Shown: positions 1 to 15,215, counted from the stretch's first letter. The stretch is 64,000 nt of DNA from Raphanus sativus (GCF_000801105.2 NC_079517.1:14446001-14510000); one strand, 5' to 3'. Notes: generated from the sequence alone by a model not told the origin. Made by a program: numbers and translations.

Positions 1-541
1 ATAAGATTGATACAGAATGTGTGATCATAAAAATAATACTGTGGGTACATATGCAATAACTAATGGGTGTACACCGACAGAAAGGTATATGAGAGTGTAT
101 CTTGTGCAATGAATGAAACTAGTGGGGGTTAATTAAGATGAGAGGGTATATATGAAAATAGAAAACTAGATGGGATTACGTGTAATAAAAGAAAGCTTTT
201 AAGTAAAGTCGAAATTATTTAAACACAAGAGGTATTGTCTTGTCAGGCCTATCAGAGATAGACAACGAAACTATCGAGGTAAACTATCATGTAATAAACA
301 TAAGTAGATGGCCGTACGGAAAAACGATAGCGTTGTTGGCGGTTGGGATCTAACAAATAAAAATGTAGGCTATATTCGTAATAAAACCAAAGTTTTGGGT
401 AAATATACAATAAACTATAGCTAGAGAAGTCATAGCAGCACGTCAGAATCGAAGAAGACGAGCCGAAGTGTTCTCGATCATCTCTCTCTCTCAAAAGAAA
501 AAACCCGAACTCTGATCGATCCAACTCACCAGCGCGAGTTA
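1..541 (+). promoter_or_regulatory. Upstream region of the UBC35-like gene
   Basis: No coding region is supported here. An A/T-rich stretch near 398-412 (aaatatacaataaa) could serve as a TATA region. A short CT run at 479-492 lies in the probable 5' leader about 50 bases before the start codon, a common feature of plant leaders. A short minus-strand reading frame at 252-524 is not conserved-looking and is ignored. Confidence 0.4.
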
Positions 542-1871
542 ATGGCCAACGGTAATCTACCGAGAAGAATCATAAAGGTTCGTTTCCCCCCAATTTTAGT
601 TTCTGATCTCATTAGACGAATCTCTGTAACTCTTAATTTCAAAATTGGCATCTGATAGGAAACTCAACGTCTGCTCAGTGAACCGGGTAAAGTGTGGAAG
701 TTTGAGTTTTGTTGTTAAGGGTAAGTTAAAAATGTTATTTTGATTGTGTTTGTAGCTCCCGGTATAAGTGCATCGCCATCTGAGGATAACATGAGGTACT
801 TCAACGTTATGGTTCTTGGTCCTTCACAATCCCCTTATGAAGGTAAATTGTTTTACACCTTGTTCATCCTTGGTTTTTTTAATGGTCCTTGCACTCTTTT
901 AGCCTTCCTTTGGATTAAGTCTACCCATTAGTCATTATTGAAAGTTTAGTTTTTGAAACTTCATTTCATTTCCTAGGAGGGGTTTTTAAGTTGGAGCTCT
1001 TTTTGCCTGAAGAATACCCCATGTCAGCTCCCAAGGTAATGCTCCTTCGTTAGAAAAATTCAATCTTGTTATCAAGTTATGCATACTTCTTCTCATCAGA
1101 TGGTGAGTTGTTAATGCCAGTTTATAAGACCCACCCTAGTTAGTAAGTAAGCTTGTCTATTGGGTTATCTGTAATCTTTGGGAGGAGTGCATCTGGTTCG
1201 GTTATGACAGACTTTGCACTTCTTGTCATTTGTTTCTTTGTTCATATAGGTACATTCAGTTCTTTAACTTTAGATTTTTGAATTAAAATTGGGTTTTGTA
1301 TTTATCTATACTTGAATACTCTGGAAGGCTCTTTTGATGATTTTGATTTGGAACAGGTTAGGTTTCTCACCAAGATATACCATCCTAACATTGATAAGGT
1401 CTTGATATAACTCCTTCCTCTGTTTTTCCTTTTACCATTCACGAAACAATATACATGTGCCTAAACCTGTGTATATGCATGTACAGCTTGGAAGAATCTG
1501 TCTTGATATTCTGAAAGACAAATGGAGCCCTGCTCTCCAAATACGAACAGTTCTCCTAAGGTACTTATCAGTTAATTACATTACATTCTCTCCTCCTGCC
1601 ACAAACCCATAGGGTTTTCTTATTCTACTGATGTCTTGTCCTGAAAAAGTATCCAAGCCCTTCTAAGTGCACCAAACCCTGATGATCCATTGTCTGAGAA
1701 CATTGCTAAGCATTGGAAAACTAATGAGGCCGAAGCTGTGGAGACAGGTAAATGTAGATTTTAAACCATCTAGTTACTACTACCCTGTGTTGGTATCTCA
1801 CATCATCATCCTTGCGAACTATCATCTGTGCAGCTAAGGAATGGACCCGTCTTTACGCAAGCGGGGCATGA
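542..1871 (+). CDS. UBC35: Ubiquitin-conjugating enzyme E2, UBC13 type (UBC35-like)
   Basis: Eight exons (542-577, 659-686, 756-842, 977-1035, 1357-1398, 1487-1560, 1650-1747, 1834-1871), all with GT-AG introns, join to 462 nt encoding 153 residues, the usual length of plant UBC13 proteins. The HPN motif is at residues 79-81 and the catalytic cysteine is Cys89 in GRICLDIL. Proteins of this family pair with a UEV partner (MMZ/UEV1 in plants) to build K63-linked ubiquitin chains used in DNA-damage tolerance, root hair development and iron-deficiency responses, in the cytosol and nucleus. The start was chosen because [12 protein letters not shown] is the family N-terminus. The gene is intact. 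Arabidopsis has two near-identical copies (UBC35 and UBC36); linkage to VHA-A points to the At1g78870 copy. Confidence 0.96.
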
Positions 1872-2276
1872 TGGATTGGAGAGTGAAAAGAAGATCTCAT
1901 TCATCCAAAATAACATCAAAGTTATAAAAGGCTTATATTTTACTGGCTGTCCTCCCCTCATAATGGTAAAAATGTGTGTTTCGGCACATGGAGTTGTAAT
2001 CTCTCTCAAAATATTGTATCATTATCAGTAGGGTTAAGACTCGTTTAACTATAGTTGAAACTTTTCCAAGCTTGGTTGAATCAAACTATCTTCTCTACTT
2101 TATAAGGCTATTGTATTGTAGTACATAAGTTTGGTCGGAAAAAGAATAACAAGAAGAGCTTGACAATTACAAACCATACCACAAACTAAGTCATAGAAAA
2201 TTAATCCACCTTCCATCATGATCATCATCCTACTCCATATCACACTCATAAAACCACCAACCAAAAGGAATCATCA

Positions 2277-2538
2277 TCACTGAGGAGCTTCAACGACAAA
2301 ACCATAATTCCTTAGTTCCGCAAAAGGAGACACTGAGATCATTGAGCTTTTGCTCATGGAATCATCCAATTGCGGATCTTTGACCTCGTCTAATAAAAGG
2401 TAAAAGTTAACCATCGTTCCAACCGCTAACAACTCACGTAGGTCATCACTAACTTCAAGAAATGACCTGAAGTGATCGTTGTGGAACAGATTTGAACCAC
2501 CAAGAGCGGCTGTGAAGACGTTGCTGTAGCTCAGCCCT
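2277..2538 (-). CDS. Unidentified terminal exon or gene remnant
   Basis: A minus-strand open frame ends with TGA at 2277-2279 and is preceded by a possible splice acceptor (AACAG, exon from 2538). It encodes about 87 residues from GLSYSNVFTAALGG to NYGFVVEAPQ; the frame stays open upstream to about 2570 but has no start codon. Composition and codon use look coding-like, with an acidic stretch in the middle. No upstream exon could be found before the reticulon gene. In Arabidopsis one or two genes (At1g78880, At1g78890) lie at this position, so this may be the surviving 3' end of one of them. I do not recognise the protein and assign no function. Confidence 0.35.
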
Positions 2539-2768
2539 CTGTTATTAAATATAATCTTCCCCTTTTCAAGTTATAACAATTTGTTGAAATCATGTGAATG
2601 TATAGATTGGAATTGGTTTAGTTCACATTGACACAACACTTATTCTTGAAACAATATCATTACAATTTTTCACCAAGAATGGTGCACACAAGGGAAACTA
2701 TTCTGAAGATATGAACATGTAGGCATGATTAAAAAAAGGACTAAAAAAAAAACAAAAGGCTAGACACA

Positions 2769-3983
2769 TTATGTATCAGAAGGTGCTTCTTGTTCTAAAA
2801 CCTCGCCGTTTGCTAGTTTCAGTACACAGTTTCCAAGAGGTTGAGAACTCTGACAGAGCATGGAGAGACAGAAAATGCATAGTCCTGTTTCAAGGTAGAA
2901 GAAGTAATCAACTGAATGGGGCATTTTGTCTCACTTATTCTTCTACTAATGTTTCCTTTCAGACATGATTTTTTTGTGCCAATTTGTGTCAGCCGGACAC
3001 TTGCATCTACAGTCTAACTAACACAAGAGTTTATTCAAAAAAAAAAACATGGCTAATTCCTCATCAAGTACCAACACGCACTTCTACGTTAAAGTGAGAT
3101 TTAGTACAAGCCGGAGGTAAAAATGTGACTGCTTTGTTACCTGCATAAGCAACGGTTACACCTGATATGAGCCGTCCCAGAGCTGACAAGAAGTATAAGC
3201 AGATTACGACCTAAAAGAAAAAAAATATATCAACACGAAACATCTTAAGCATAAAAAACACAATGAATCACATGATTGATGCTAATTCATTTAGATAAAA
3301 GAAAAACATCTGGAGATATGGTGGTGAGTTGGTAAAACGAAGGAAGGAAACACTATGCCTTGACAAAAAGCCGCTTGTCGTGTCCCGTTGCTGCAACCCT
3401 CAGAACGGCCTCTGCTGCTCCAACAGTATTAGCTAAGCGGGCAACGATGTTACTTGCTGTGTCCTGTGATATTTGCCACTCTAGTGGATCCACTGGAACC
3501 CTTTCGAGAAGAAAAAAAAGAGTTTTATAGAATAAGTAAACCACGTGTGGTTGAAAGAAGACAGAAGATCATAGGATCATTGAGAGAGAGACCATGAAAC
3601 TAAGACTCATGCATCAATCACAGAGAACCATCGCTGATTCAACAAACCAATCGAAAGCAAATCAAACTAGGTATATGCATATACAGTGTTGATTAACAAC
3701 TGTGGATTAACCGCATAACGTAGTTCCGACAAAATAAGAGACCGAAGAACAGAACCCAAATACCGACAAAACAGAATTAAAGTCGAGAACTTTTTGTGGT
3801 GAGCATGATTACGTACGAGACATTGAGTTGGCGAAAAAGGAGACCGAGGATGGCGAGTGAGCACAAGAGAACGATGAGTACATCGGCGAATAGAGAGAGA
3901 ATAGTCGCGTTGCGATATGCGCAGTGGTAATACACTAGCGTTCCACTAATCAGCAATCCCATCGCCTTCCCTACTTCTCCCAT
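2769..3983 (-). CDS. Small reticulon-family (RTNLB-like) membrane protein
   Basis: Four minus-strand exons (3983-3817, 3500-3359, 3210-3141, 2884-2769) give 495 nt and 164 residues. Exon 1 holds a first hydrophobic hairpin (about residues 8-50). Exons 3-4 hold the second (KVVICLYFLSALGRLISGVT, then LCIFCLSMLC). The spacing of two long hydrophobic hairpins around a hydrophilic loop is the reticulon homology domain, which wedges into the ER membrane and shapes tubules. Intron 2 uses a GC donor (AAG|GC at 3359/3358) rather than GT; it is required to keep the frame. The position matches Arabidopsis At1g78895, a short reticulon lacking the long N-terminus of other RTNLBs. The gene is divergent from VHA-A, with 554 bp between start codons. 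Confidence 0.85.
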
Positions 3984-4537
3984 CTCTCTCCCCCCTAAAC
4001 TTTATTCAACTCCCAGATTTCCCCAGAGAGAGACTTTTTTTTTTCCCAGAAAGAAAATAAACTGTTTTTTTTTTACTGGCTTGATCAGACACAGATTCTC
4101 AAGCAATGTGTGTCCTAACATTATTAACGGACCCACACTTATTGGGCCGGGCTATACATAAATATTAGAAAGCCCGTAAACAAACGGTCCCAATTATTTG
4201 GCCATATACATAAACGTGTCACGTGGCTAGCAGTCACACAGTCGATTCCACAAGCGTAATGTGCGCCGTCACGTAGATGATCACCACATTATGTTTGTCA
4301 AATCAGATCATCATCATCATCTTCTACAACTCCCTTAAATATCTATACGTGCTTCCCCTCTCTCTTCTTGTGACCACTCTTCCTGTTCCTGGTTAGTATC
4401 TGCATCTCTCTCTCTCTCTCTCTCTCTCGATCGCCGATCTTGATCAGAGGTTTTGGCCGCCCCGACCATTACTGATCGGTGTGTATTTGATCTGATCTCG
4501 GCGTTTTATAGGAGGTGAATCTCTGATTGATACGAAA
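3984..4537. promoter_or_regulatory. Shared divergent promoter of the reticulon and VHA-A genes
   Basis: Start codons of the two divergent genes are 554 bp apart. A perfect G-box CACGTG lies at 4220-4225, directly next to an ACGTGTC element (ABRE-like). A TATA-like TTAAATA is at 4335-4341 on the VHA-A side. A CT microsatellite (about 4404-4429) follows in the probable leader. The acceptor ttttatag at 4504-4511 suggests a leader intron in VHA-A. bZIP or bHLH binding is inferred only from the motif. Confidence 0.5.
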
Positions 4538-8445
<3,908 letters not shown>

Positions 8446-8814
8446 GCTGTCGTCAGTCTCTCCACAAGTCTAAAACAGTCCTCCGAGTTGGGTTGTCTTC
8501 TCGTGTTTTTGAGCCAACAACTATCATAGTGGTCGGTGTTTTTCGGTCGAGTATAGCTCTGTGAACGTCCATATGATTCTCCGGCTGTGCTGTGTAATTT
8601 GTTTAATTTGTTGTTTTTGTTTATAAATATTATGTTTAATAAGGTACACAGCCAAAGTGAGTCATCTATTTGATTTGATGTACCTCTCTCGGTTCAATAA
8701 GTTATTATTACCATCTCCAAATGTTCTGAAACCTATTGAGGATACTTTTTACTTGCTCATAATATCATTATTTTGTATTTTTTCTTGTCACTGTCCTATT
8801 GTGACGATTTCTAG
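8446..8814 (+). other. VHA-A 3' untranslated region and spacer
   Basis: Just after the stop codon the sequence is T- and G-rich, as plant 3' UTRs often are, with AATAAG/AATAAT-like signals near 8637-8642 and 8696-8708. No gene is seen before the pseudouridine synthase remnant that starts at about 8815. Confidence 0.4.
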
Positions 8815-9140
8815 CACCTTATTACCTTTCTTCTAACAGCTACATTTACACCGTGCTGAAGCCCTTGGTGCTGCAATAGTATGTGAAATATAATTAAGAC
8901 TGGTTCATACACAAGATATGGGAAAGAAACTGTATAAACTGCGCAGACCAAAAAGTCTTGATATCCAAAAGTGGAAGCGTCATTTTTAAATTTCCTTTGT
9001 TGCATCTACATCTGCATTGGTACTTCCAACCAAACATTGCCAAGTTTCTCCATGTCTTGAACCAACAGGAAACAGTTCCGCTTCAGCCAAAGAATCAACA
9101 GCAAGATGGATCTCTTGCGGTTTGTAGCTTCAATGCCTAG
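8815..9140 (+). pseudogene. Decayed 3' end of an RluA-type RNA pseudouridine synthase gene
   Basis: Reading the plus strand with frame changes gives QLHLHRAEALGAAIVCE, a damaged form of the RluA-family Q-x-R-x-H...G-x-PI-x-GD signature. A stop and a frame change follow, then KKLYKLRRPKSLDIQKWK, and then a piece with FPLLHLH, PNIAKFLHVL and NQQETVPLQPKNQQ ending in a stop at 9138-9140. These match what I recall of the C-terminus of the organellar enzyme encoded next to VHA-A in Arabidopsis (At1g78910). Only the last exons remain, with at least two in-frame stops. The catalytic aspartate region and all upstream exons are absent between VHA-A and this point. Confidence 0.7.
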
Positions 9141-9403
9141 GTCAGTTGGAACAATATGATGTAGCGCTTCTGGTTCCTTTTATTAATTAAGATGACAGTT
9201 CCTGTAATTCTCACTTCTACAGCTTCATGTTGAGAATATTTGCGGTGTACTCTTATTCACCCATCTTTCTCAGAGGTAAGTTTCACAGATGAATCTGACA
9301 CACCTTGGAATATTCTTTCCTTACAATTTTGACTGTAAACTTAGGTTTGCAAAAAAAAAGAGTCAAGCCCATGTGCGTAAATATATACAAAATCGGCTAC
9401 TGA

Positions 9404-12247
9404 TCACAGTTTGGAGTATCTATCCACAAAGGCCTTGGCTTTGTCTGGTGCAAAAAACCGTGCCTATACATTCAACAGTTAAAGAGCTTTGTGTGATACA
9501 TCTTTCAACCATTTGGGCTTTGTATTGGAAAGAAAAAAGGTTTAATGAGTTCACCTGGATGAACATTCTCTCTGCATCTCCTCTGCTTCCATTTTCTTTC
9601 AATATAATTCCCTACAACACCAGTTCACATGGAGTTTATAGGTATGTGTATTGCGTGACGTACTCAGGCAGAACGATAACAATTTACCTTAGCCAAGTAA
9701 CCTCGGAAGTCTTCAGGATGTTCAGAGATAAGCCGGTCATAAACAGCTATAGCGTCGCTGATATGTCCCCAGTCTGAATAAGCTTTTCCAAGAAGCAACT
9801 CAACCTAAGCATACATTGCCCCAACGTTTCAAATAAGTACACGTCACAAAACTGAACCTAGAATGAATAGATCATTATGACTATGATAACGGTTATGGTA
9901 ACATGTTTCTTCCCAAGTAACAAACAAAACAGAAAAGCCTTATAGAATACACAGATGTGTCTAAATATCATCAACGCAAAGTATGGCAAAATGGTTACAG
10001 GGGAGTTGTGTTGACTGGTATGGTCATGACTAGACATATATGCTAAAGAGTCAATTACCAAGAAATCAACTTGCCTGAATTGGGTCTAGATCTGGTTCAT
10101 TTTCAGCGGTAACACTGTCTGCCGTGCTAGTTTTCCTTGTATTCAGACGTTCGCGAGTATCCAGAAGAAATTTGACAGCCTGAGAATCATGAAATGGATC
10201 AGCTGAGAAGTTAAGACTTAACTTACTATTAGGTTCCTGAGACAAAAAAAAAGAGGTAACATGGATCTGGTAGAAGAAGATTTACCTCGTCTGGTTTCTT
10301 AGCAGCTAAATACGCGTTCATGAGGCCTCGTGTGACTTCAAGATCAATGCCTTTAGAAACCTAGGTTACACAGGTAAAAAAAAAAAGTTAGAACATTACA
10401 GTTAAGGAAATCATGGTAATAGAATCTATATAAGTTCTTAAGTTCATAATTTACCTTTTCAGAGATTTTGTAAGCAGCGATACTGCCTTCATAGTTCTTG
10501 AGTTCATAATTTACCTCTCCAAGCAATCGAAAGACATCAGGGTCCGTTGGTCTCTCCTGCAGAGAAAGAATCCCAACAACTATTAGCTAAAAGTCTCATA
10601 TCAGCATGTTCTTACGCAACGAATGACATGACATAAGATAAAATAGGAGAAACAAACCTTAGCCAATTTCTCAAGAAGCGTAGCAGCCCGCGAATACTCT
10701 CCTAGATTAGTCAGTGTCACAGCTGCGCCCTGCACAACCATCCAATTTTAATAAAATTTGTACCGTTACAAATTGTTTAGAAGAGGAAGCCCTGTCTCGT
10801 GTACAGGGAGATGGATGGCTAAATGCTCAGGAAGAAGAAATCCAATCTTATGCAAAAAAACATACACATTGTCTTTTCACTACTCACCTCTAGAGCAGTT
10901 TGATCATTAGGAGTGCCATCGAGAGTTGTTTCAAACTCTTTGAGCCTTTGCTGCGAAAATAAAATAAAAAAAGTTTCAAGATGTTCACGTGCGTCGCTTG
11001 CTTCATTTGATCATATGAATAAAATTCATCGAACATCTTTATACTAACCTGAAGCGTGGTTTTCTCCTCTTCTGAAATTTTATTTTTAACCACGGAGGTC
11101 TTCTCCGTTGGACTATCACTGAAAAGTGAAAAAAACATGACTTGGTGAATAACTGAAAACTAAGCTAAATGATCCTCAAAACATACGGTGCTACACACAC
11201 ACATACTGGAGTAGATGGTAAGCAAATAACAAAGAGCGTTTAGTAAAACAATGATCAGATAAACGTATCTTAGTAGTCATATGAACAGAAAGCCACTAAA
11301 AAAAGAACACACCTTCCTGTGGGGAGAAAGTCTCCAAGAGCAAAAACTAAACCAAAGACAACAACAGCTATGCCAACTCCAACCTGTCATAGCGCAACGA
11401 GATTTTTGTGTATAAGACCTCAAGCGATTTTTATGAAAAAGGACAAGAGCACACTTGGAAGATATAAGTTGTGTGTGTGTACCTTGGTACCGAGACCAAT
11501 TGTTTTCTGATCAGACTGAACTGGTGCATCATAGTCTATTGGACCGAACTCGTTAACTACTTCAGTCTTTTTCTTCTCAAGAGCTGACCTGATGCATCAA
11601 AACGGCAGAGACAAAGAAAGAGCACGTGGGAAAGTGAAGTGAACTATTATTATTACTCCAACACCTATCTCATCTGCATGCTATAATCATAAGACATACA
11701 CACACACCTTCTAATGGTTTCCAGGCGTTCCTCAAAGTCTACATCATCGAAAGATCGACGAGGTTTTCCTTCAAACTGAGAATTCAGACCAGGTGCCTCT
11801 GCAAGAAAATGCGTTCAGAGGAATTAAATAATCACTAAGGTGAGGGGTTGAAGTTTATTACTGAAGTAGCTGCTGCAACATATGTTAACTACATTACATA
11901 TACACTTACTTCTGGGAGCAGAGACGGACTGTTTAGAAGATGATTTCCTGCAGCAGCAGCAAATGGGAGAAGCCGACATGAAATATAACAGAACATGAAA
12001 CTACAAATGCTTTAAACTATACCTTTTCTGTAGTGATGGATCTCTCTCTTCCTGTGATGAAATTTCACATTTTTTTAATCAAATAAAATACAAAATGATT
12101 CTTAAGGAAAAAAAAGACTTTATAAGAATCTACAACCTTTTTAGAGCCAAAGCCACGTTTAGGGTTAGAATCGGAGCAGCGAATTCGAAACAAGATAAGC
12201 TTTGAGTTGAACGAGACGGCGTTAGACGCCGCTAGTGTCATCAACAT
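9404..12247 (-). CDS. Plastid-type TPR-repeat membrane protein
   Basis: About fifteen minus-strand exons, from ATG at 12247 to TGA at 9406-9404, give roughly 388 residues. The first 45 are basic and rich in Ser/Ala/Asn (MLMTLAASNAVSFNSKL...), as expected of a chloroplast transit peptide. One hydrophobic span (VGVGIAVVVFGLVFALG, about 126-142) could anchor it in a membrane. The C-terminal half contains TPR-like helical pairs (QTALEGAAVTLTNLGEYSRAA, VFRLLGEVNYELKNYEGSIAAY, VELLLGKAYSDWGHISDAIAVYDRL). TPR domains mediate protein contacts; the partner is unknown. The position fits Arabidopsis At1g78915. The intron after ...LDPIQ uses a GC donor (CAG|GCAAGT, near 10074). The frame is intact throughout. 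Confidence 0.85.
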
Positions 12248-12517
12248 CCTCCTCCTCCTCTGCTACCAAATTCGCTAATAAGACTCTAAGTGATGGTTAG
12301 TAGAGGATATGTACAAAATACGGACGAAACACGTTCGCCGGAGTCGAGTGAGTGAGCTCCGTCGTGATCGGACCGGTGAGGAAGTATGATAACGTTAGTA
12401 AGTAAAAAGTGGTGGTTCTTATTTTTTTTTTGCAGATGGATTCTCTTTATGGGCCGTGGCGCCCTGCAAATGTAATTTGAGCTAGGCCCATTAATATGGG
12501 ATAATTTGATTCTAATT
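12248..12517 (-). promoter_or_regulatory. Upstream region of the TPR gene
   Basis: A 270-bp region between the TPR start codon and the hAT-type MITE. It contains a GA/CT-rich leader part next to the gene and a poly-T run at about 12422-12431. No TATA box is obvious. Confidence 0.3.
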
Positions 12518-13186
12518 AGTATTCATAGGCCTGACATTTAACGTATCGGTTTGGTTCGGTTTGGTTCGGGTATCTCGGCTTTCGGATAATTCAGATAGGG
12601 GGATAGAGGATCCACTAGGTACTTGACCTATTTTTAGTTCGGTTCAGATAGTTTTGAGTTCGGTTCGGATAGTTTCGAGTTCGGTTCGGATAATAAAACT
12701 AGGAACCGAAAAATACCCGAAATAATTTTTGGTTCTCATTTGGTTCCGGTTCAGGTTCGGATAATTTTGGTAGTTCAGATAAAATATTGGTTATTTAAAA
12801 TAAAATATCAAATAATTATGATGATTTAGATAAATAGTTTGAATATTTTGAATTACTTTGGATATTTCAAATAAAATTATCCTGATACTTTTGGATAGTT
12901 TGGGTAGTTCGGATATTTTATAATAATGTAATTATCTTCAAATATTTTTGGATTCTTTTTAAAAAAATTAGTTATAAATATATATTTAGTTATGTTATAT
13001 GTATATATAATTAATATTTTTATATATTCGGGTACCCGTTCGGTTCTCGGTTCGGTTCGGTTATTTCAGATATAGAAATGTAGGTTTGGGTATTTGAAAG
13101 TTCTCGGTTCGATTTCGATTCAGATATTTCTATTCGGTTCCGGTTTGATTGTTCGGTTCGGTTTTTTTCCCAGCCCTAAGTATTCA
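12518..13186. mobile_element. hAT-type MITE rich in TTCGG repeats, with 8-bp target duplication
   Basis: The element spans 12526-13178 (653 bp). It starts TAGGCCTGAC and ends CCCAGCCCTA (reverse complement TAGGGCTGGG), so the ends are short inverted repeats. It is flanked on both sides by AGTATTCA (12518-12525 and 13179-13186). An 8-bp duplication and TAGGG-like ends are hallmarks of hAT transposons. The inside has no coding capacity and is full of imperfect TTCGGTTCGG motifs. A relative lies at 48,311-48,869. Confidence 0.85.
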
Positions 13187-13408
13187 TATGAAATTTCACT
13201 TGCTCATCAAAATGCTCGCGACCATAACTCTAACTCTTGCCATGGTCCTGTTTTTTTCTTGTTGCACATATACATATAGATAGGGAGAGAAAGGCAGGTT
13301 ACGATTATGAATTGAGGCACATGGACTAATAATGGTTTTGTGTGTTCATTTCATCTGAATAAAATGAGATGTTTATGTTTTGAGTTTACTGACAATAGTA
13401 TAGACATT
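13187..13408. other. Spacer between the hAT MITE and the membrane-protein gene
   Basis: About 220 bp holding the probable 3' UTR of the minus-strand gene ending at 13409 (AATAAA-like signal antisense near 13356-13361). No other feature is seen. Confidence 0.3.
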
Positions 13409-14381
13409 TTAATCGACCACATCTTTGTCTTTGACGATCTTCTTAATTCTCACTCTACTGGATTTCATCTTTCTACCACTTCTCACTCTTCTTGATTTGC
13501 CTCCAACTCGTATAGACATTTGTCTACTCTTTAGTCTTACTAGGCGACGGCTGCTGCTGCCACGGTTATGGTTGTGTTTGCTTACTTGTCTTCTTCTTCT
13601 TTTTCTTCTTCTCTGCTTCGGCCTAGTGCTGTCTGGTGAACTTGGCTCGTTATCGCTTGGATAATCGTAACTCGCGGCTTCTATGTCACGGAGACGTTTT
13701 CTGCGGTATACACGTTTAGTGTTCGTCAAACTGTGCCACAAGCAACGAATCATCTCTCCGATGGCGAACCAGTACATTGCACAAGCGGCACAACACATTT
13801 TGCATATGCTTTTAACTACACATTGGCAGATCCCAAGCTTGAACAAGAGGGTGATGAACATCAAAACTGCAACAAATAACAAACATAGCTTCATCTGAAA
13901 AAGGAAAGTTGAATAAAAAATTTCGGAAGCCAAATTTTTTCTGAAGTAAATCTTAATTAAAAAATTCTACAAGTTCGGACATATTTATAATTTGTTCTAT
14001 AAACTTTAGAGGCCAAAGCAAATGTTTCATTCGGGTTAATCCGGCATTATATAGTAGTTACTAATTAAGAATATAGAAGAAGGAGAAAAGTCTTACTTAT
14101 GACACAGAGGCCTGAGATAAGGACGAGCTTGGCAATATCAGGAAGACAGAAGTGTTCTATGAAACACGAAAGATCCCATGGCCCCGAGCATACATTTCTG
14201 TAAATGGTAATAATAATGAAAAATCATCAACCGAATCAGAACACTTCGGTCTTTATTCAGACAACATCCAAACGTTAAAAGAAAAGTCTTACAGACAGGA
14301 TCTTCCAAGTGTGGCTTTGAAGGGTGCTGTGAATACGTTGCCAATAAAACCACCGATGTCGGTTCCTATAGTGTTGCCCAT
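13409..14381 (-). CDS. Small plant membrane protein with basic C-terminal tail, function unknown
   Basis: Three minus-strand exons (14381-14293, 14197-14097, 13866-13409) join in frame to 215 residues. The N-terminus (MGNTIGTDIGGFIGNVFTAP) and the next part (CSGPWDLSCFIEHFCLPD) are cysteine-rich, followed by a transmembrane span (IAKLVLISGLCVIILMFITL). After it comes a Cys-rich segment (GICQCVVKSICKMCCAACAM), then an acidic/serine patch and a very basic tail with runs of Arg/Lys (RRRKRRRR). Exon 3 must be entered at GCAG|TTTTGATG (13866) to keep the frame; starting at the ATG 21 bases upstream would not join exon 2. The position suits a small transmembrane gene near Arabidopsis At1g78920, but I do not know a function for the family. 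The tail could bind nucleic acid or acidic lipid; that is a guess. Confidence 0.75.
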
Positions 14382-14670
14382 TTTTGGTTAATACAAAGTC
14401 GATGGGGATCTTTCGGCAATTAGTCAACTAATCACTCTCTTGATTGATCGATGATTTTCACAGAAATCATGTTTATCAAAACGTAAAGAAGCGAGTACTT
14501 TTTGCTTTCTGGCAGTTTTCAGAGTATTAATGAAGTTATCATCTTCGCATACAGTTTTCTGTTTCGGACAAAAAGGGCCAGAAACCGTTTCTGGATTAGT
14601 ATGTAAATTTAACGTTCTCCTTTTTCAAATAATGTCATTAGTATGATAGTGCTGCAAATTTATAGGCTAT

Positions 14671-14823
<153 letters not shown>

Positions 14824-15215
14824 TATGAAGTGTTACTCGTTATTGAATTTTATTTGATTAAAAAGGTATACAAGACTTACAATTTTTTGTAAAGATCAAG
14901 AAATGAATTTTAAAATGTTTGAACTTCGACCAGCCAGTTGAAGAGGCTTTCTTTAGATAAAGGTGGAGAACAGATTGATTGTGAAACCAGTCCTTTGAAA
15001 GTTTATGTGTTCAACATAGTCCTATAATAATATTGGACATGGGTTTACTGTATTTTTCAAACTTTTTTTTTGTAACACTGTATTTTCTAAACTTGTTTTC
15101 AGCATACATAGAGAAAATGTGACCCCAAAAACAAATAAGTAGAGCTTTTGATTCAATTATCTTCTTTGTCACATTTGGTTGGAAAGGAAAACGCAAAAAA
15201 AAAAGCTATGGGTTG

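Noticed and set aside
2771..2968. Plus-strand frame of 65 codons
   Set aside because: Antisense to the last exon of the reticulon gene.
9289..9777. 162-codon plus-strand frame
   Set aside because: It is antisense to the last exons and introns of the TPR gene, which joins in frame on the minus strand.
13899..13933. Start codon at 13,933 (174-residue frame) for the small membrane protein
   Set aside because: Splicing with two upstream exons gives a better protein with a conserved-looking N-terminus; the extra residues are intron sequence.
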